Origin: Polytrichum commune
Taxonomy: Eukaryota; Streptophyta; Polytrichopsida; Polytrichales; Polytrichaceae
Direction of reading: 5' to 3'
DNA length: 64,000 nucleotides
Assembly: GCA_950295325.1 (NCBI GenBank)
Contig: OX485808.1
Coordinates: 38,956,527 to 39,020,526 of the forward strand
The notes under the pieces were generated by a model. That model did no database searches. It worked only from the letters and a program-made list of their open reading frames with translations, and had not been told where the DNA came from. Shown piece by piece: positions 24,601 to 35,699 of this stretch. Position 1 is the first letter of the stretch. Every line of letters starts with the position of its first letter. The position numbers were made by a program, and so were the translations under genes.

Positions 24601-26950
24601 AAGCAAGCAACATCTTGTTAGACAAGGACATGAACCCGAAAATAGCAGACTTTGGTTTGGCTCGCCCATTTCGATCTGAGAGAAGCCAAATTACAACAGA
24701 GCATCATGCTGGAACCATGTGAGAATTTGTTTGATATTCGGAAAACATATCATGCTACATCAAGGATGATAATAGATTCTTTGAAACAAGTCTTGTGAAT
24801 GCACAATTTGACCAATATTTGCATTTAATATTGGATAACACTTCAAAATATCATGTTCATATATTTCTTGAATGAGTTGTAGAGTTTGCAATTTCAAATA
24901 CAATCAATATACTACAATGTTGTTCATGTTTACATAATTAAAGACTATTGGTTGTGTTGCGCGCATCACATAGTTGACCATGATCACTAATTAGTTTGAA
25001 CATGTTAATATTTTGCAGAGGTTATTTGGCACCTGAGTACATGCTTTATGGACAACTAAGCGAAAAAGCTGATGTATTTAGCTTTGGTGTTCTACTTCTG
25101 GAGATTGTCAGTGGAAAAAGAAACAAAGATCCAAGTGCGCGTGAAGATGACGTGTATCTACCTAATCGGGTATGTTTTATCTTTAAGGGCCAGGGATTAT
25201 CACTTGAAGATTTTGTAAATTATTACATTTTGACTTTACAAAGACTTCAAGTAAGTTCTAAGTTAATGGATGAAAATGAACCTTGTCTTAGTCATAGAGT
25301 TAGCAATTATTGGCCATTTTTTCCCATAATCTGGACACTTGCAAATCCACATCATAGTTATTGGAGACAATTATGTGCGTTTCTATAATCAATGTATTAT
25401 ATTTCCACAACACTGGTGATTGTGGCAAGTGAACACCTCAATGAACATGAGCCTATGTTTTCCCCAGAACACCTTCAAAGATTATGCTTGAACGAATGAT
25501 CATGCTCTTATCATGAGTTTAAAATGCGTTTAAAATTCCTTACTTTAAAATACACTTTGGTGGTTCGAGATGTGGAACTTTGTAAGCCACATGTCTCCAT
25601 CTCCCAATTGGGAAGATACGAGCAGTACAAGATGGAAACGGGAGCAACTTCATCTACTCAACAAATATTATGGGAGACTAGACTTGCAATTTTTCATTGT
25701 CAATGATCACAACACAATGCAATTTTGTGTGCTTTTAGTGCATCACTTTCAATGGGTGGTTGTAACGTGAAAAGTCTCCAATATGTGAATAGTTTAAATT
25801 AGCTAACAGTTTCACTGAAAACAACATAGAAGGTGAAACCGACTAGGAAGTAAGGAATCACCTTGTTTGAAACAAGCGGCTTCACTGTTTTCTCTAATTA
25901 GTGTGGGTTGCCATTTGGAATTCCGCATCGCCATAACATTTTAGTGAGAGTATCATTTTTTACCCAAATAACGTAAGTAGTCAGTGTGCATACCAAAGAG
26001 AATGATATGGCTTAATTGGTAAAAAATGATAATGTTGGTAAAAAGTTATAGCAACACGTAATTTCAAACAGCAACCCATACTAATTAGACAAAACAATGT
26101 AGTCCCAAGTGTGCTTTTTCCTATTATTATCTTGCACACATGGCTAATACCAAGCCGGTTGTCCGAGCAAGGCCAAACTTTGGCTCATTTTAGAGACCGC
26201 TTTAGATCAAAACTCACTTAACTTACAATTGGACTCCACTTGAACATTGAGTTACTAACACCATAGAAACACAACACATATGTGGCCGGTTCCAATCGGC
26301 TGTCAAACTTTGGCCCATTTCACATGCCACCCTTTAGGTCTCTTCCCTCAAGGGAAAGCCAATAAAAAGTAGAGGCACAAGGTCAGTTGGTTTTGCTCAA
26401 GCTTCCTCACAAGGAGGCTCTTTGTCTCACGGTTGGATGGAAAGATTTCCACTGGATTGAGCTTGGCTTCAACCTTGACAATCGTCGCAACAATTATTAT
26501 TAGACGTGCTTGTTCGCAACAATTTCAAGTCGGTGCCAAAAATCATGGAACATTCTTGTCTTGCAGGTTTGGCATTTACATAAGGAAGACAATCTTATGG
26601 CTCTTGTGGACCCCAAGCTCCATTTGAACCCAGATGAGGAGGTGGAAGCAAGGCGTGTGTTGGAGGTTGCACTCATGTGCATTCAAACATCAGTAGAAAA
26701 GCGGCCGACCATGTTCACTGTGGTGTCCATGTTATTGGGAGACTCTGAGATTTCGGTCAATGTTGGTGATTACAGTACGTGGTTAGATCTAGACTACCAC
26801 CCCGAACTCCGATTGCTCGAGGATGGCAGCACCAGAAGTTCCTCTCAGCTTTTGAGTTCATCATCGAATACACACTCTCCACGACGAGTCCAGTCCAAGA
26901 AGAATAATTCCATAGCAACCCTCGAGTTGAGCGACTTGGGCGGAAGATAA
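15652..26950 (+). CDS. LRR receptor-like serine/threonine protein kinase, 15 exons, 783 aa
   Basis: Exons: 15652-15748, 16384-16582, 17573-17644, 18525-18596, 19052-19198, 19383-19451, 19986-20147, 20570-20758, 21215-21306, 22494-22637, 22919-23037, 23864-24074, 24475-24718, 25019-25169, 26567-26950. All use GT-AG and all join in phase (2352 nt). Residues 1-27 look like a signal peptide (hydrophobic core [14 protein letters not shown]). Residues ~33-98 are the LRR N-cap (DLWAAWN, then FPCWNQ..WRGVEC). LRRs follow in exons that end in the same phase after a Leu codon, two of them exactly 72 nt. A Cys-rich cap, one membrane helix (~378-400) and a cytoplasmic kinase complete it. Kinase motifs are all present: glycine loop [11 protein letters not shown], Lys466 in VAVK, HRD at 563-565 followed by IKASN, DFG at 583-585 and GYLAPEY. 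It is therefore predicted active at the plasma membrane; the ligand is unknown. The kinase resembles the LRR-VIII/CRPK1-like group, but no malectin-like domain is present. It converges on the thioesterase gene. Confidence 0.9.
17740..18430 (+). repeat. Dispersed repeat inside kinase intron 3, copy 1
   Basis: Shares with 31225-31610 an ordered series of blocks: 'gttgcttcatttt', 'gtctatatgtaa', 'attgcctcctttcg.aggtgaac', 'gtggaccata' and 'gggtgcac', then a GGTTCAA/GGTTTAA block near the end. It is non-coding and fills most of intron 3. The class is not determined; no terminal inverted repeat was seen. Confidence 0.6.
21590..22010. repeat. Inverted repeat (hairpin) in the LRR kinase intron
   Basis: The left arm ~21590-21775 ('gtaagtttttggtgcatgg', 'ggttgttttgcatac') and the right arm ~21840-22010 ('catgcaccaaaaacttatag', 'gtgttcacaaaacaa') are reverse complements with mismatches. 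One further arm occurs at about 29610-29730. It lies in the ~1.2-kb intron between the exons ending at 21306 and starting at 22494. Confidence 0.65.
23075..23330. repeat. MITE, ACACTAATT family, in a kinase intron
   Basis: The left end GGATTATCCTAATTAGTGTG and the right end ACACACTACTTGGGATAAGC are inverted repeats. The inside shares 'gtgctataactatttaaca' and 'tatgttctataatg' with the copy at 731-953. It sits in the intron after the exon that encodes the kinase glycine loop (ending 23037). Confidence 0.6.
25886..26099. repeat. MITE with 'taattagtgtgggttgc' ends in the last kinase intron
   Basis: The left end TCTAATTAGTGTGGGTTGC and the right end, in complement, GTCTAATTAGTATGGGTTGC form terminal inverted repeats of a 214-bp element inside the 1.4-kb final intron. 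A related longer copy lies at 42564-42920. Confidence 0.65.
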
Positions 26951-27369
26951 ACCTCAAAACTCAAGTGATCATCTTTATATCGTATTATCAAAATCGAGGG
27001 AATTCAACACTCAAAAAGCACAATTACAACATAGTTTTTTCCTCATTACTGTGTTAGTTTGTGCTTTTAATATTGGATAGGAATTATGCATGAACTAACT
27101 AACTCTAGAAGGGCCTATCTAGAGTATTATACCTTACTTCTAGGTGATGGTTGTGGCATCTAAAAGTCTAACACTAGAATTCTTGGAAACCTCAGGTTAT
27201 ACAAACGTGCCTAAATCCAACACAACAATAAGATGGACATCAGCTATATTTGAGTGGTATGTGGTTTAGGAGTAGATACGAGAAGTATCCGTCTAAGGCT
27301 CGTCTAGATTATGTGCTGATGAAAGAAGATGGCTTTGACACTAAATCATATAATGGGATAGACTACCGC

Positions 27370-27602
27370 ATGTTGCCAATCGATTTGGCATCATGGATTG
27401 CTGCTCCGAGCGTTCAGAAATGGTGACATAATTGTCAGCTGGACCAAGTCCTATTTCCTCCTCATTGACAGGATCTTTCAAGTCTATGAAGTCTGGAGTT
27501 CCATCAACCACCTTCAACATTTCAAGCTCTAGCATGCTTACAAGCCACGAATTTGAGGAGAATACGTGCTTTTCCAGCTATGGATTGAATGTCCTCTGAA
27601 GG
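27370..27602 (-). pseudogene. Truncated duplicate of the thioesterase last exon
   Basis: Read on the minus strand, this resembles the last exon of the intact thioesterase (29949-30195). It shares a 'DGTPDFIDLKDPVNEEE' segment (intact gene: DETPDCMEVKDPVNEEE) and the ending '..P..LAT/DGQ..' context. It has no catalytic residues and no upstream exons, so it is a fragment. It lies directly beyond the 3' end of the intact kinase gene, mirroring the arrangement of the parent genes. Confidence 0.75.
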
Positions 27603-27669
27603 TACGCACAAGTTTATATACTCAGAAGGAAATCAAAATTTAGCACTGATGTATGTGCTTTGCAGCCAA

Positions 27670-27760
27670 CATTATCACTGCAAAAGCCGATGTATTGAGC
27701 TAGAGTAATGTACTATTCTCCAAATTGGAGATTGTCAGTGAATTAAAAAAAAAGGAGATC
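27670..27760 (+). pseudogene. Short decayed kinase-exon fragment
   Basis: The plus strand carries 'aaaagccgatgtattgagc' and then 'ttggagattgtcagtg'. These match the kinase exon at 25019-25169 ('aaaagctgatgtatttagc', 'tggagattgtcagtgg') in the same order but with an interrupted middle. It is too short and damaged to code. Confidence 0.45.
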
Positions 27761-28345
27761 TAAAATTATGCCCAAAATTGAAGTGTATCTTCCAACTAAA
27801 CGGACATCTAACATTTGAAATTACACAAATTGAGTGATGGTAATTTCTGAATCTCCAGGAAGTGGCATGCTATGTTATACTGAGAATCAATAACTGAGTT
27901 TGTCATATATGTGCTAATCTATGTGGTTAGCCATGTAGAGATTCTGTGCCAAATCTGGAGACGTATAAGGCAATGCAATTTTTTTCATGTGGAGGAAGAT
28001 AGAAATCAGGAGGTCTGGATTGCAAAAAAGTTGTTAATTGTATTCATGAAATTGAATTTACCATGGACGTTTGAAGTCAAAAGTTGTCCCAAACACATTA
28101 TCAATGTCTAGAGATTGCCATGATTGCTCATTTTGAGACGATTTCATCCTCACTTTAGCACTCAAAAGTGGGGACATGTGTATGGCACTATCGCTTCCTT
28201 GGTGATACCATAATTGAAGTTGGAGGCTTAAGGTTAGTTTCCATGAAGACCACATTGCCCACCAGATTCTGGTGGAAATGTACTAAACCTTTAGAAATTT
28301 ATATTTTATAATGAGAATTTGTTTCACAAAGTTTATCTTGTTTAT

Positions 28346-29315
28346 TGCAAGCTATTTTGTCAAATAACAATATTGGAGCAATCAAACAATTGTTCTTGAA
28401 GGCGCAAGCAACAATTGACTCTTTCATCAATGAAGTTGTGTTGATCACCAAAATTCAACATCCAAATCTAGTGCATTTGAAAGGTTTTTGTGTTAGTGGG
28501 ATGGAGATGCTCCTCGTGTACGTTAATAATTATGATATTGATAAAATATGATTAGCTAAGCCCAACCCAAACCTTTTTAGTCATCTTAATACATTTTATA
28601 ACATGACTAAATGAGAGTTCTATTGAATAGTATTACTATCATGTGGAATCTACATTTTAATTTATCAATTTATATACAATCTTGTATTTTGCATGATCAC
28701 AAAATGTTACATATTGTGTGGCTAACTTTATGGACTTAACTTAAGTTGCCTAAATTTGAGTGAAAATACACTATGGTTGTTGGTGCATGTTACCACTGTG
28801 ACGACTCCTTTCAGCTTAAGTTTCAAAGATGATGGATCCAATTGTTTTGAACCAATACCAAATACACAAGCTCATTGAAATGTTATTGAATCCCATGTAG
28901 ATTCCAAAGAAGGTAATTGAAAAGTTTTGAATTGGGTTGCACATTTGAAGATATGCACTGGAGTGGCCAACAATTCATATTGCTTGCATGCTTCAAGCTC
29001 AACAAAAATCATACACTGAGACATTGAAGCAAGTAACATCTTATTGGACAAGGACATGAATCCAAAAATAATAGACTTTGGTTTGGCTTGACCATTTCGA
29101 ACTAACAAAAGTCAAATCACAATAGAACATCATGTTGGAACTATGTGAGTAGTTTTTCTTTTTCTTTTCAAATGACACCCAAAAATGTGCTATGGGACCA
29201 ACTAGTATGTGAAAAATCCGATGTATTTAGCTTTGGTGTTTTTCTTTTGAAGATTAGTTATATGAAATAGAGATCCAAGTGCTCCTGCAGATGAGGTGTA
29301 TTTGCCTAATCGGGT
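28346..29315 (+). pseudogene. Degenerate second copy of the kinase domain
   Basis: Three exon-like blocks match consecutive exons of the intact receptor kinase. Block 28352-28551 matches the VAVK-region exon; here the start is ILSNNNIGAIKQLFLK and the acceptor CAG has become CAAG. Block ~28900-29147 matches the catalytic-loop exon, but HRD is replaced by a stop (reads IIH-stop-DIEASN) and there are further stops. Block ~29205-29313 matches the exon after APE, with a stop in the VSGKRN position. No LRR or membrane exons accompany it. It is a non-functional relic of a duplication that also produced the thioesterase fragment at 27370-27602. Confidence 0.88.
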
Positions 29316-29948
29316 ATGTTCTTTGACAAAAGCAGACAACTTGTCCTATGCGATGCCTATAATTTTGAACACTAGGGGGTTACATATTTTGCTTTAGAGA
29401 GAACAATAAGACATGTTTCAAGATTTATAGATCCATTTCATCTTCATAAATTGGACACTTACGACCAAACATGTTCTCTTTAGTGTAGGCATGTAAGTAT
29501 AGGCATGCACTTTCAATGGGTAATTTTGTGTAGGGGATCACCGTATAGTACACCAGTACCAAAGCACACCATACGATAAGGTATGTGGGTGTAATTCGGT
29601 GTTCTTTGTTCAAACCTCCACACCGACTCCAAGCATGCACCAAAAACTTATAGAACATGCAAAGTATTGTATGCAAAACAACCACCTCCTTGACCAAAAC
29701 TCCCGTTGAATTCAAAAATAACTCTAATGTATTCAACATGTGATTCAACATCTTGAAGTACAGTAACAAAGTTTGTTCCTCGTTAATTTGGGAAGTGTGG
29801 AATTCAATGTTATACAAGAGTTGTGCTTGAACCAACTCTGAATGCTTATGCAAAGTATACTTCTAGGTGATGGTCGTGGTAATTACAAATCTGACACAAG
29901 TACTCATGAATTCCCAGGTATGTGCTGATGATGAAAGAAGATGGAGCT

Positions 29949-32900
29949 TTACAATACTGTAATGGAATGGTTGGTGTGCTGCCCATCGATTGGCAACATG
30001 GATTTCTGCTCCAAGCATGATTCAGAAATGGTGACATTCTCAGCCGGACCTCCTGTCTCTTCTTCATTGACAGGATCTTTCACCTCCATACAATCTGGAG
30101 TTTCATCAACCTCCTTCGGTGTTTCCAGCTCTAGCGTGGCTACAAGCCATTTGAGAACATCCGCTGCCTCTTCAGCTGTGAATGAGTGTCCTCCTCTGAA
30201 AATAAGAAAAAGATACATCATAAGTAGTCTTTGAGTGTGAATCACAACATTCAATAAATCAAGGAGAACCAAGGATATTTTTCAAAAACCCTTAATATTT
30301 CCAATGATTAGGTTCGTACTTAGAGTAGGTCTTGCTTGTAATGTTGTTGGCGCCCACATTCTGGAAAGCCCTGACTGCCAAGCCCATCTGCGTAGAAGGC
30401 ATAATCTTGTCGTCTGCACACAAAGATTTATAATTGATTCACTGTCAAATTCGAAGATCATAGTGTTGCGAGCAAGGAAATCAAGAGACTACTGCAATTT
30501 GCTATAACCCATAACCAATTTTCAACATTGTGCTGAGTGATAAGTTCCTATGGTCTACAATCAGAGAGAGTAGTTTTTCATGGCATTGTTGCAGAACCAT
30601 AATGGTACCTTCGCAATGGCCAAAGAACATTGGAATTTCTCCAGCACTTTGTCGTGCATCTGGAACTGCATTAACTTCCTCTGCTAGAGTTCTGAAATTT
30701 AAATCACCATGGTCAGCTTCTTGAACGCATTTCCTTTCTTCATATGTCCATGAAGCATAACAGGCTTATCAAATCCATGGACACCAACTAATTCCAACAT
30801 TTGACCTCAAAAATATCCTACCATGGAGATGGTAATTTGCACGAGCATTGTAACTCTTTTGAATCAAAAATAGCTTACACAAGCTGGCTTGGCCTATACT
30901 TTTATGAGCAATAAACATCAAGGATTAATAAATGATGCCACAAGGAACAAAAGTAATGAACTCAACACACTTGATGGTTGGCATCCATCCTCCAAAAGCC
31001 ATGGCTGCATCCAGCTTCAATGGGAAGGGATTGCCATTGCTATATTTTCCTATGAATGAGCATTTGGTGATGTACAGAGCAGTTGCACAGCCTTGGCTGA
31101 ACCCACCTACTGCCACCTTCACCTTCTTCTCTCCATCTGCTTCCATGGAAAATTTTGTCAAAAACTTGTTGGCTTTACATGATGAAAGAAAAGAAAGATG
31201 ACACCGATGCTGCCACCGGCGTGAGTTATGGTGTTGCTTCATTTTCAAGTTGGTCTAAGTCTATATGTAATCCCCAAACGGGCATTACAAGAATTAGAAG
31301 GCCCCCAAAGACTATTGCCTCCTTTCGGAGGTGAACACTAGAGCAAGCGGGGACAAGCCCTCTGCCATCTATCTCCCCAATGGCAAGCCCCTATGTTCCC
31401 ACATGGTTGGTTGGAAATATCCGGTTCACCCTAGTAACCCCACTATGATTGAGTGGACCATAGGTTGTAAGGGTGCACCAGATCTCAAGTGTTAGGAAGG
31501 TCACTCATCCAAATATCGTTCCCGCCTTAAGCAGCTTATCCTCAGAACTCCCATGGGATCCGGGTTAAGGCCCTGGGTTTAAGCCACCCCCGTTGCGTGA
31601 TGTGTATCCTTTAAATTGTAGGTACATCAGTCACAAATTTATGTGTGCAATTATACCAAAACCTGTTAGGACCACATAGATCATAAACCGCCAGACAAAT
31701 TACCTTCTGGCTGTTCCTTGAGAAGAAAGTTGACTACTCTCTCAGCCGTCTTATCTAATCCTTCCAGATCAATGAAGTGGCCTTCCTTGAATATCGGTGT
31801 CGCATTGTACCCTGCACAAGAATTTATTCCTGAATTAATTACAGTAGTGAGGTAAGATTCTCATCAACTCCAACATACCTTGCAAAGGCCAGTATTATGC
31901 ATTCCATTTTCCTAGTGTCATCATTTGACAAAACAATGAGAATCTTCAAACTTACAGGCTGTGACCAATCCCTCCCTAAGATCCACGTTCCTAAGGGGAG
32001 CAGTAGGCAATATCCATTTAATCTGCACGTAACAGTTACATCCCAAGGTTAAACCAATGTTGGACCGGCGTATAGGTGAATGCATGGTATCAATAATCAG
32101 CATCAACAGTGATATCAAAGACCCTACCTGTGGGTATCAAAATTGTATACCAGTCAAGTAAATATCGACATTCAGTGGGTATGTCAAGGTGAGAGAATCT
32201 TTGAATCAACACCATCCTAAACTATATTAATACCAGGGCGATTTTGCTTAGGTATGAAGGCTCTTGTATAATACACAGTCCCAAGTGGTATCCAGAACAC
32301 ATTTACCATCAAATATCCATACCCTACTGGTATAAAAAATGTGAAATCCTCATTATAGATTCAAGAATGGCATCAAATTAGGACGACACTGGTTTGAACC
32401 TTTTCAAGACACAAAGCACACAAGAGCATTGCTGGTTGAGAGAACCATTCTTTCAGGAAGTATGGAGAATGCTCACATGTGGATGCTGAAGCTCCTTATA
32501 GCTCTCTATATCTGCTGCACACCTGCCAATTGCAATCGGAAAAGAAACCGTCAAAACCCTAGTCTTCTTTCAAGAAGGTGCCATAGAGTGCATTTTTTTG
32601 TTGAGCCTTACAGAAGCTTTTTTGGTGTTCTGGAATCGAGAATTTCCACTAACATAGCGACATTACAAGCTTACAAGAACACATGTCATTAAGTGGAAGG
32701 CGAAGATTACTTTGATCCGCTCTGGCCAAGGCCGTGAAGCCAGACAATTGTTGCTTTATGCTCTCCTTTGGGCTCCACAACAATTGTGTCAAGATTCGTT
32801 GGAATAGGAATGTAAGGTTCTGCACTCAAAACTCAATGATCACTCTCTCTCTCTTTCTCTCTCTCTTCATTTACATTTGCAATTGGAATTGGAATACAAA

Positions 32901-33468
32901 ATGGGACAGGTATTAGGTCAAGTGCAGCTCCTTTCTCTTGCAATAATCGCACAGAGGTTCGTACAAACGATCGTAGAGTGAAAGTGACTGGTATATCATT
33001 CGAAGAATATGGTGAAGAAAGGAACTTTTCGTGATAACTTGGAGCATTCAACTATAGCTTTTCAAGCAGGTGAATGTTTGAAGCAAGAGCACATGGTGGT
33101 TGATATCATCTGTGTTGGGGTTAAAACTTTTCTGGATGACATTGTTGTCACAAGCAAGAAGCTCAGATGTAATTCTTATCTCTTCGGGAGGGGTTTAGCA
33201 ATGCTTGAGGGTCTGGAGCAAGTATCTTAAATGCCATAACCCCTTCGAATTGGACTGGCAAAAAAAATCGGCTACGGCATTGCTGATTTCCGAATTGCAC
33301 AGCACTGCTCTTAGGAAGAAATCAATTAACCCCGAAACATGGTGATTCAGCCAGACAGAAAATTGTGAACTTGAGGTTGAAGGTGGGCATATATATCTAC
33401 GTACTTGGCGGTCGAGGCAATCTCTCCTCTGCCACAGCTTCAATTCTGGGAGAATCCGCCATAGCCAT
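29949..33468 (-). CDS. Acyl-protein thioesterase / carboxylesterase-like alpha/beta hydrolase, 9 exons, 327 aa
   Basis: Exons in transcript order: 33468-33405, 32819-32711, 32522-32477, 32022-31956, 31811-31704, 31136-30971, 30691-30609, 30413-30320, 30195-29949. All junctions are GT-AG and the 984-nt frame closes exactly. Family motifs appear in order: VWLHGLG (residues 47-53), IKWILPTAP (74-82), AWYN, the nucleophile elbow GFSQG with Ser145, HCEDD with Asp216 as likely acid (the usual HG..D has Cys in place of Gly), and GGHSF with His249. The triad is therefore complete. Family members hydrolyse acyl thioesters or small carboxyl esters, including depalmitoylation of proteins, mostly in the cytosol. 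Residues ~270-327 form an acidic tail absent from the compact ~230-aa family core. A second ATG two codons in could also serve as the start. The protein substrate is unknown. Confidence 0.9.
31225..31610 (+). repeat. Dispersed repeat in a thioesterase intron, copy 2
   Basis: Shares ordered blocks with 17740-18430 ('gtctatatgtaa', 'attgcctcctttcggaggtg', 'gagtggaccata', 'gggtgcacc') and lies in the 567-nt intron between thioesterase exons 5 and 6. Both copies are in the same window orientation, so this one is antisense to its host gene. Confidence 0.6.
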
Positions 33469-34140
33469 GGCACAATGCTGCGCTGCCCCCCTTACCCTTG
33501 CCCTGACCCTAATCCCGCTCTTCTCAAGCCACAGCTTACCACACACACTTTAAAATTAAAAGCAGAACCCCCAATGAGTATCAGCTGCTCCCATAAGAAT
33601 CTTCCAATTCTAGCACCACGATTGACATCCGAAAACAATTCCACCTAATTCGGTGCAACTCCACGTCAGCCCAGGCTGAGCTAACAAGTCCAGAACCACA
33701 TTCACAGCCCTAGCCCAACTCACCAAAACCACCACTGCACCACAATCTCACAAATCCTCCAATTCAAGAACGATATTGCGCAGGCCAGCTAGATAGTGCG
33801 ATCGATCCACTGGCAGATCGAGTGTGACGGTTCACCAGTGATTTCGGATTCTAAGCTAGACCTGCAGGTTGAGCTGCCAGATGCATGCCTGTGCAGGCTT
33901 GAATTTATAAAACTGTGTGTGTGATACGTGTGAAGGTCGGCAAGTTGAAGTTGCGAGAGAGATACCTACCTGTAGGGAGAGGTGTGAGCAAGGTGGTCTT
34001 AAGCCAGCGGTGAGGAGACCAGGCAGGTCAGCCCGCATCGCCAGCGACGCCGCCATCGCTGCGAGGTGGCTAGCGGCGACTGATGATGAGCATCTCAGGT
34101 GACGACTCTTGAGAACAAGTTCCTGATTGACCCTGCCCCC
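33469..34140 (-). promoter_or_regulatory. GC-richer 5' region of the thioesterase gene
   Basis: The region upstream of the ATG at 33468 is richer in GC than the surrounding spacer. On the minus strand an ATG at 34056 opens 29 codons that end in a good donor (CAG/GTAGGT, exon end 33970). This could be a 5' leader exon with an upstream ORF, or an alternative first exon. It does not join in phase to exon 2 of the thioesterase, and the acceptor just before 33468 lacks a pyrimidine tract, so I do not include it in the protein. Confidence 0.35.
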
Positions 34141-34148
34141 ATGAATAG

Positions 34149-34474
34149 GGCCCCTTTACACTAGGAGTCAAGGCCATGAAATCTTGGGGCCAACTTAACC
34201 AATATTTGAGTTCTTTTGAAGCTCGAGCTGGCCTCAACTTTGTGTACTCGTTGGTCCCAAGGCCCTTTGTTGGGCCCCCACTCCATGAGGGTTCCTTTTG
34301 TGCCTTGGGGGCCAGCTTAAGGCCAATGTTTTATAGATTAAAATATTCAATTCATTGTTGGCCTTGACTCCTAGTCTAAAGCTCTTTGGGTTGGCCTTAA
34401 GCTCTCAACCAAATACTGTAAGGTCGCGAGATTTCCCTCGGCCCTTGGCCTCAACTCCTAGTGTAAAGTGGGCC
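34149..34474. repeat. Harbinger-like MITE with 'GGCC..TTTACACTAGGAGT' ends
   Basis: The left terminus GGCCCCTTTACACTAGGAGT and the right terminus in complement GGCCCACTTTACACTAGGAG are inverted repeats. Flanks are TAG on the left and TAA on the right, close to the TAA/TTA duplication of Harbinger elements. The interior reiterates 'gggccaac' and 'ttggcctt' words. It codes for nothing. Confidence 0.6.
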
Positions 34475-34609
34475 TAAGGGCCGCGTCACACGGGTCCCAA
34501 GTAGAGTGCCAACTTGTGAGCCTCAAGAGGCGATTCAAATATGATTTATTGATTGGGAGATGCATGGGACTTGCCCATGTGAAGTGCAAAGTCCCATGTA
34601 CAAGTCTCA

Positions 34610-34835
34610 AGCAATAATCGGGGAGAACCGGTGGTTAGTTACAAATGAACCGGTTGAGTTTGAGAAACAACCGGTTGAAGTTCAAGACTACAGAAAAATA
34701 ACCGATCGTTTTAAGAGGAATTTATAGAATATACCCCAATTCAATAAAGGAAAACCAGAGGATGTCAACATGTAACGGTTGGACTTGCAAACACTAGGAT
34801 CTTAACTGATTATGCCCAAAAGTCTCCCTGATCGA
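34610..34835. repeat. Single arm of the 'accggttgag' foldback family
   Basis: Shares 'accggttgag', 'ccaattcaataaagga', 'ggttggacttgcaaacac' and 'gattatgcccaaaa' with the left arm of the foldback at 6466-6885. It is preceded at 34476 by a TAAGGGCCGCG string that looks like another Harbinger-type end with no partner found. Confidence 0.55.
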
Positions 34836-35699
34836 TGGTCCCAAGGTCCCATCTCTAATGCAAAGTCCTCAAGGAACTCTGGAATACTTCTACCATCATG
34901 GAAGTATGTGTTCACCCTCTTTTCAAATTTTATAGCCATGGATTACACAAAACAACACATTCGTTGTTTATCTTCATCTCTTCATGGTTATAAAACATGT
35001 GACTATCGCTTTATTGGCATTTCAATAAATTGTTAGGTATGAACAAAATGTTGAAATGATGTTGATGGCCGTATTTACTCTTGAAGGAGGTCAAATGAAC
35101 ACTCCAAGGTCTTTGTAGAAATATGAGATGGTAGGTGGATATGTAGAGCACAATCTTTAAGCTCATTTTTGGAGAATATGTTCAAATGGCGTATGCGAGT
35201 GAATTTCCCCACATTTAGATATTTGTGCACCATTTTAGCTCTCTTTTTGGAAAATATGAGAAAATGTGTTCCCATACATATTAGAGTTGTTTTGACATTA
35301 GCACAATTAGAATGTGGTAATACTTTGATAACGTGTATTGATTTATATGGAAAGCATATAGTATTGCTTCAATAATTGTAAGAGAATGTTGCGAAATTTT
35401 TTTTTTTAAAAAATTGTGTAAGGCCTTTGGTTTTCTATAAACCAACATTGGCTCCTATTAAAAAAATTACATCTAATTTTGAAGATCTTCCATGACATTT
35501 CATATGTGCTGAAAACAATTGATAGGAGTCATATTCCCATCATTGCACTTTTTCGGGATCCGAGTTCATATTATTATAGGAAGGAATTGTTATTCGGCAT
35601 TGTTTCAAGGGATTGTAGATGTACAATGGAAATTTTGGATTTATGATTTTGGATGAACTCGCCATACACATGATTGGGTTATATTCTTAATAATAAGAA

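Noticed and set aside
32842-32871. CT-rich microsatellite as a regulatory GAGA-type element
   Set aside because: It lies inside thioesterase intron 1 close to the acceptor and is adequately explained as a pyrimidine-rich simple repeat.
33970-34056. Transit-peptide-like first exon for the thioesterase (MAASLAMRADLPG...)
   Set aside because: Its phase-0 donor does not fit the phase of thioesterase exon 2, and the acceptor before 33468 lacks a pyrimidine tract. It is mentioned only as a possible leader exon.
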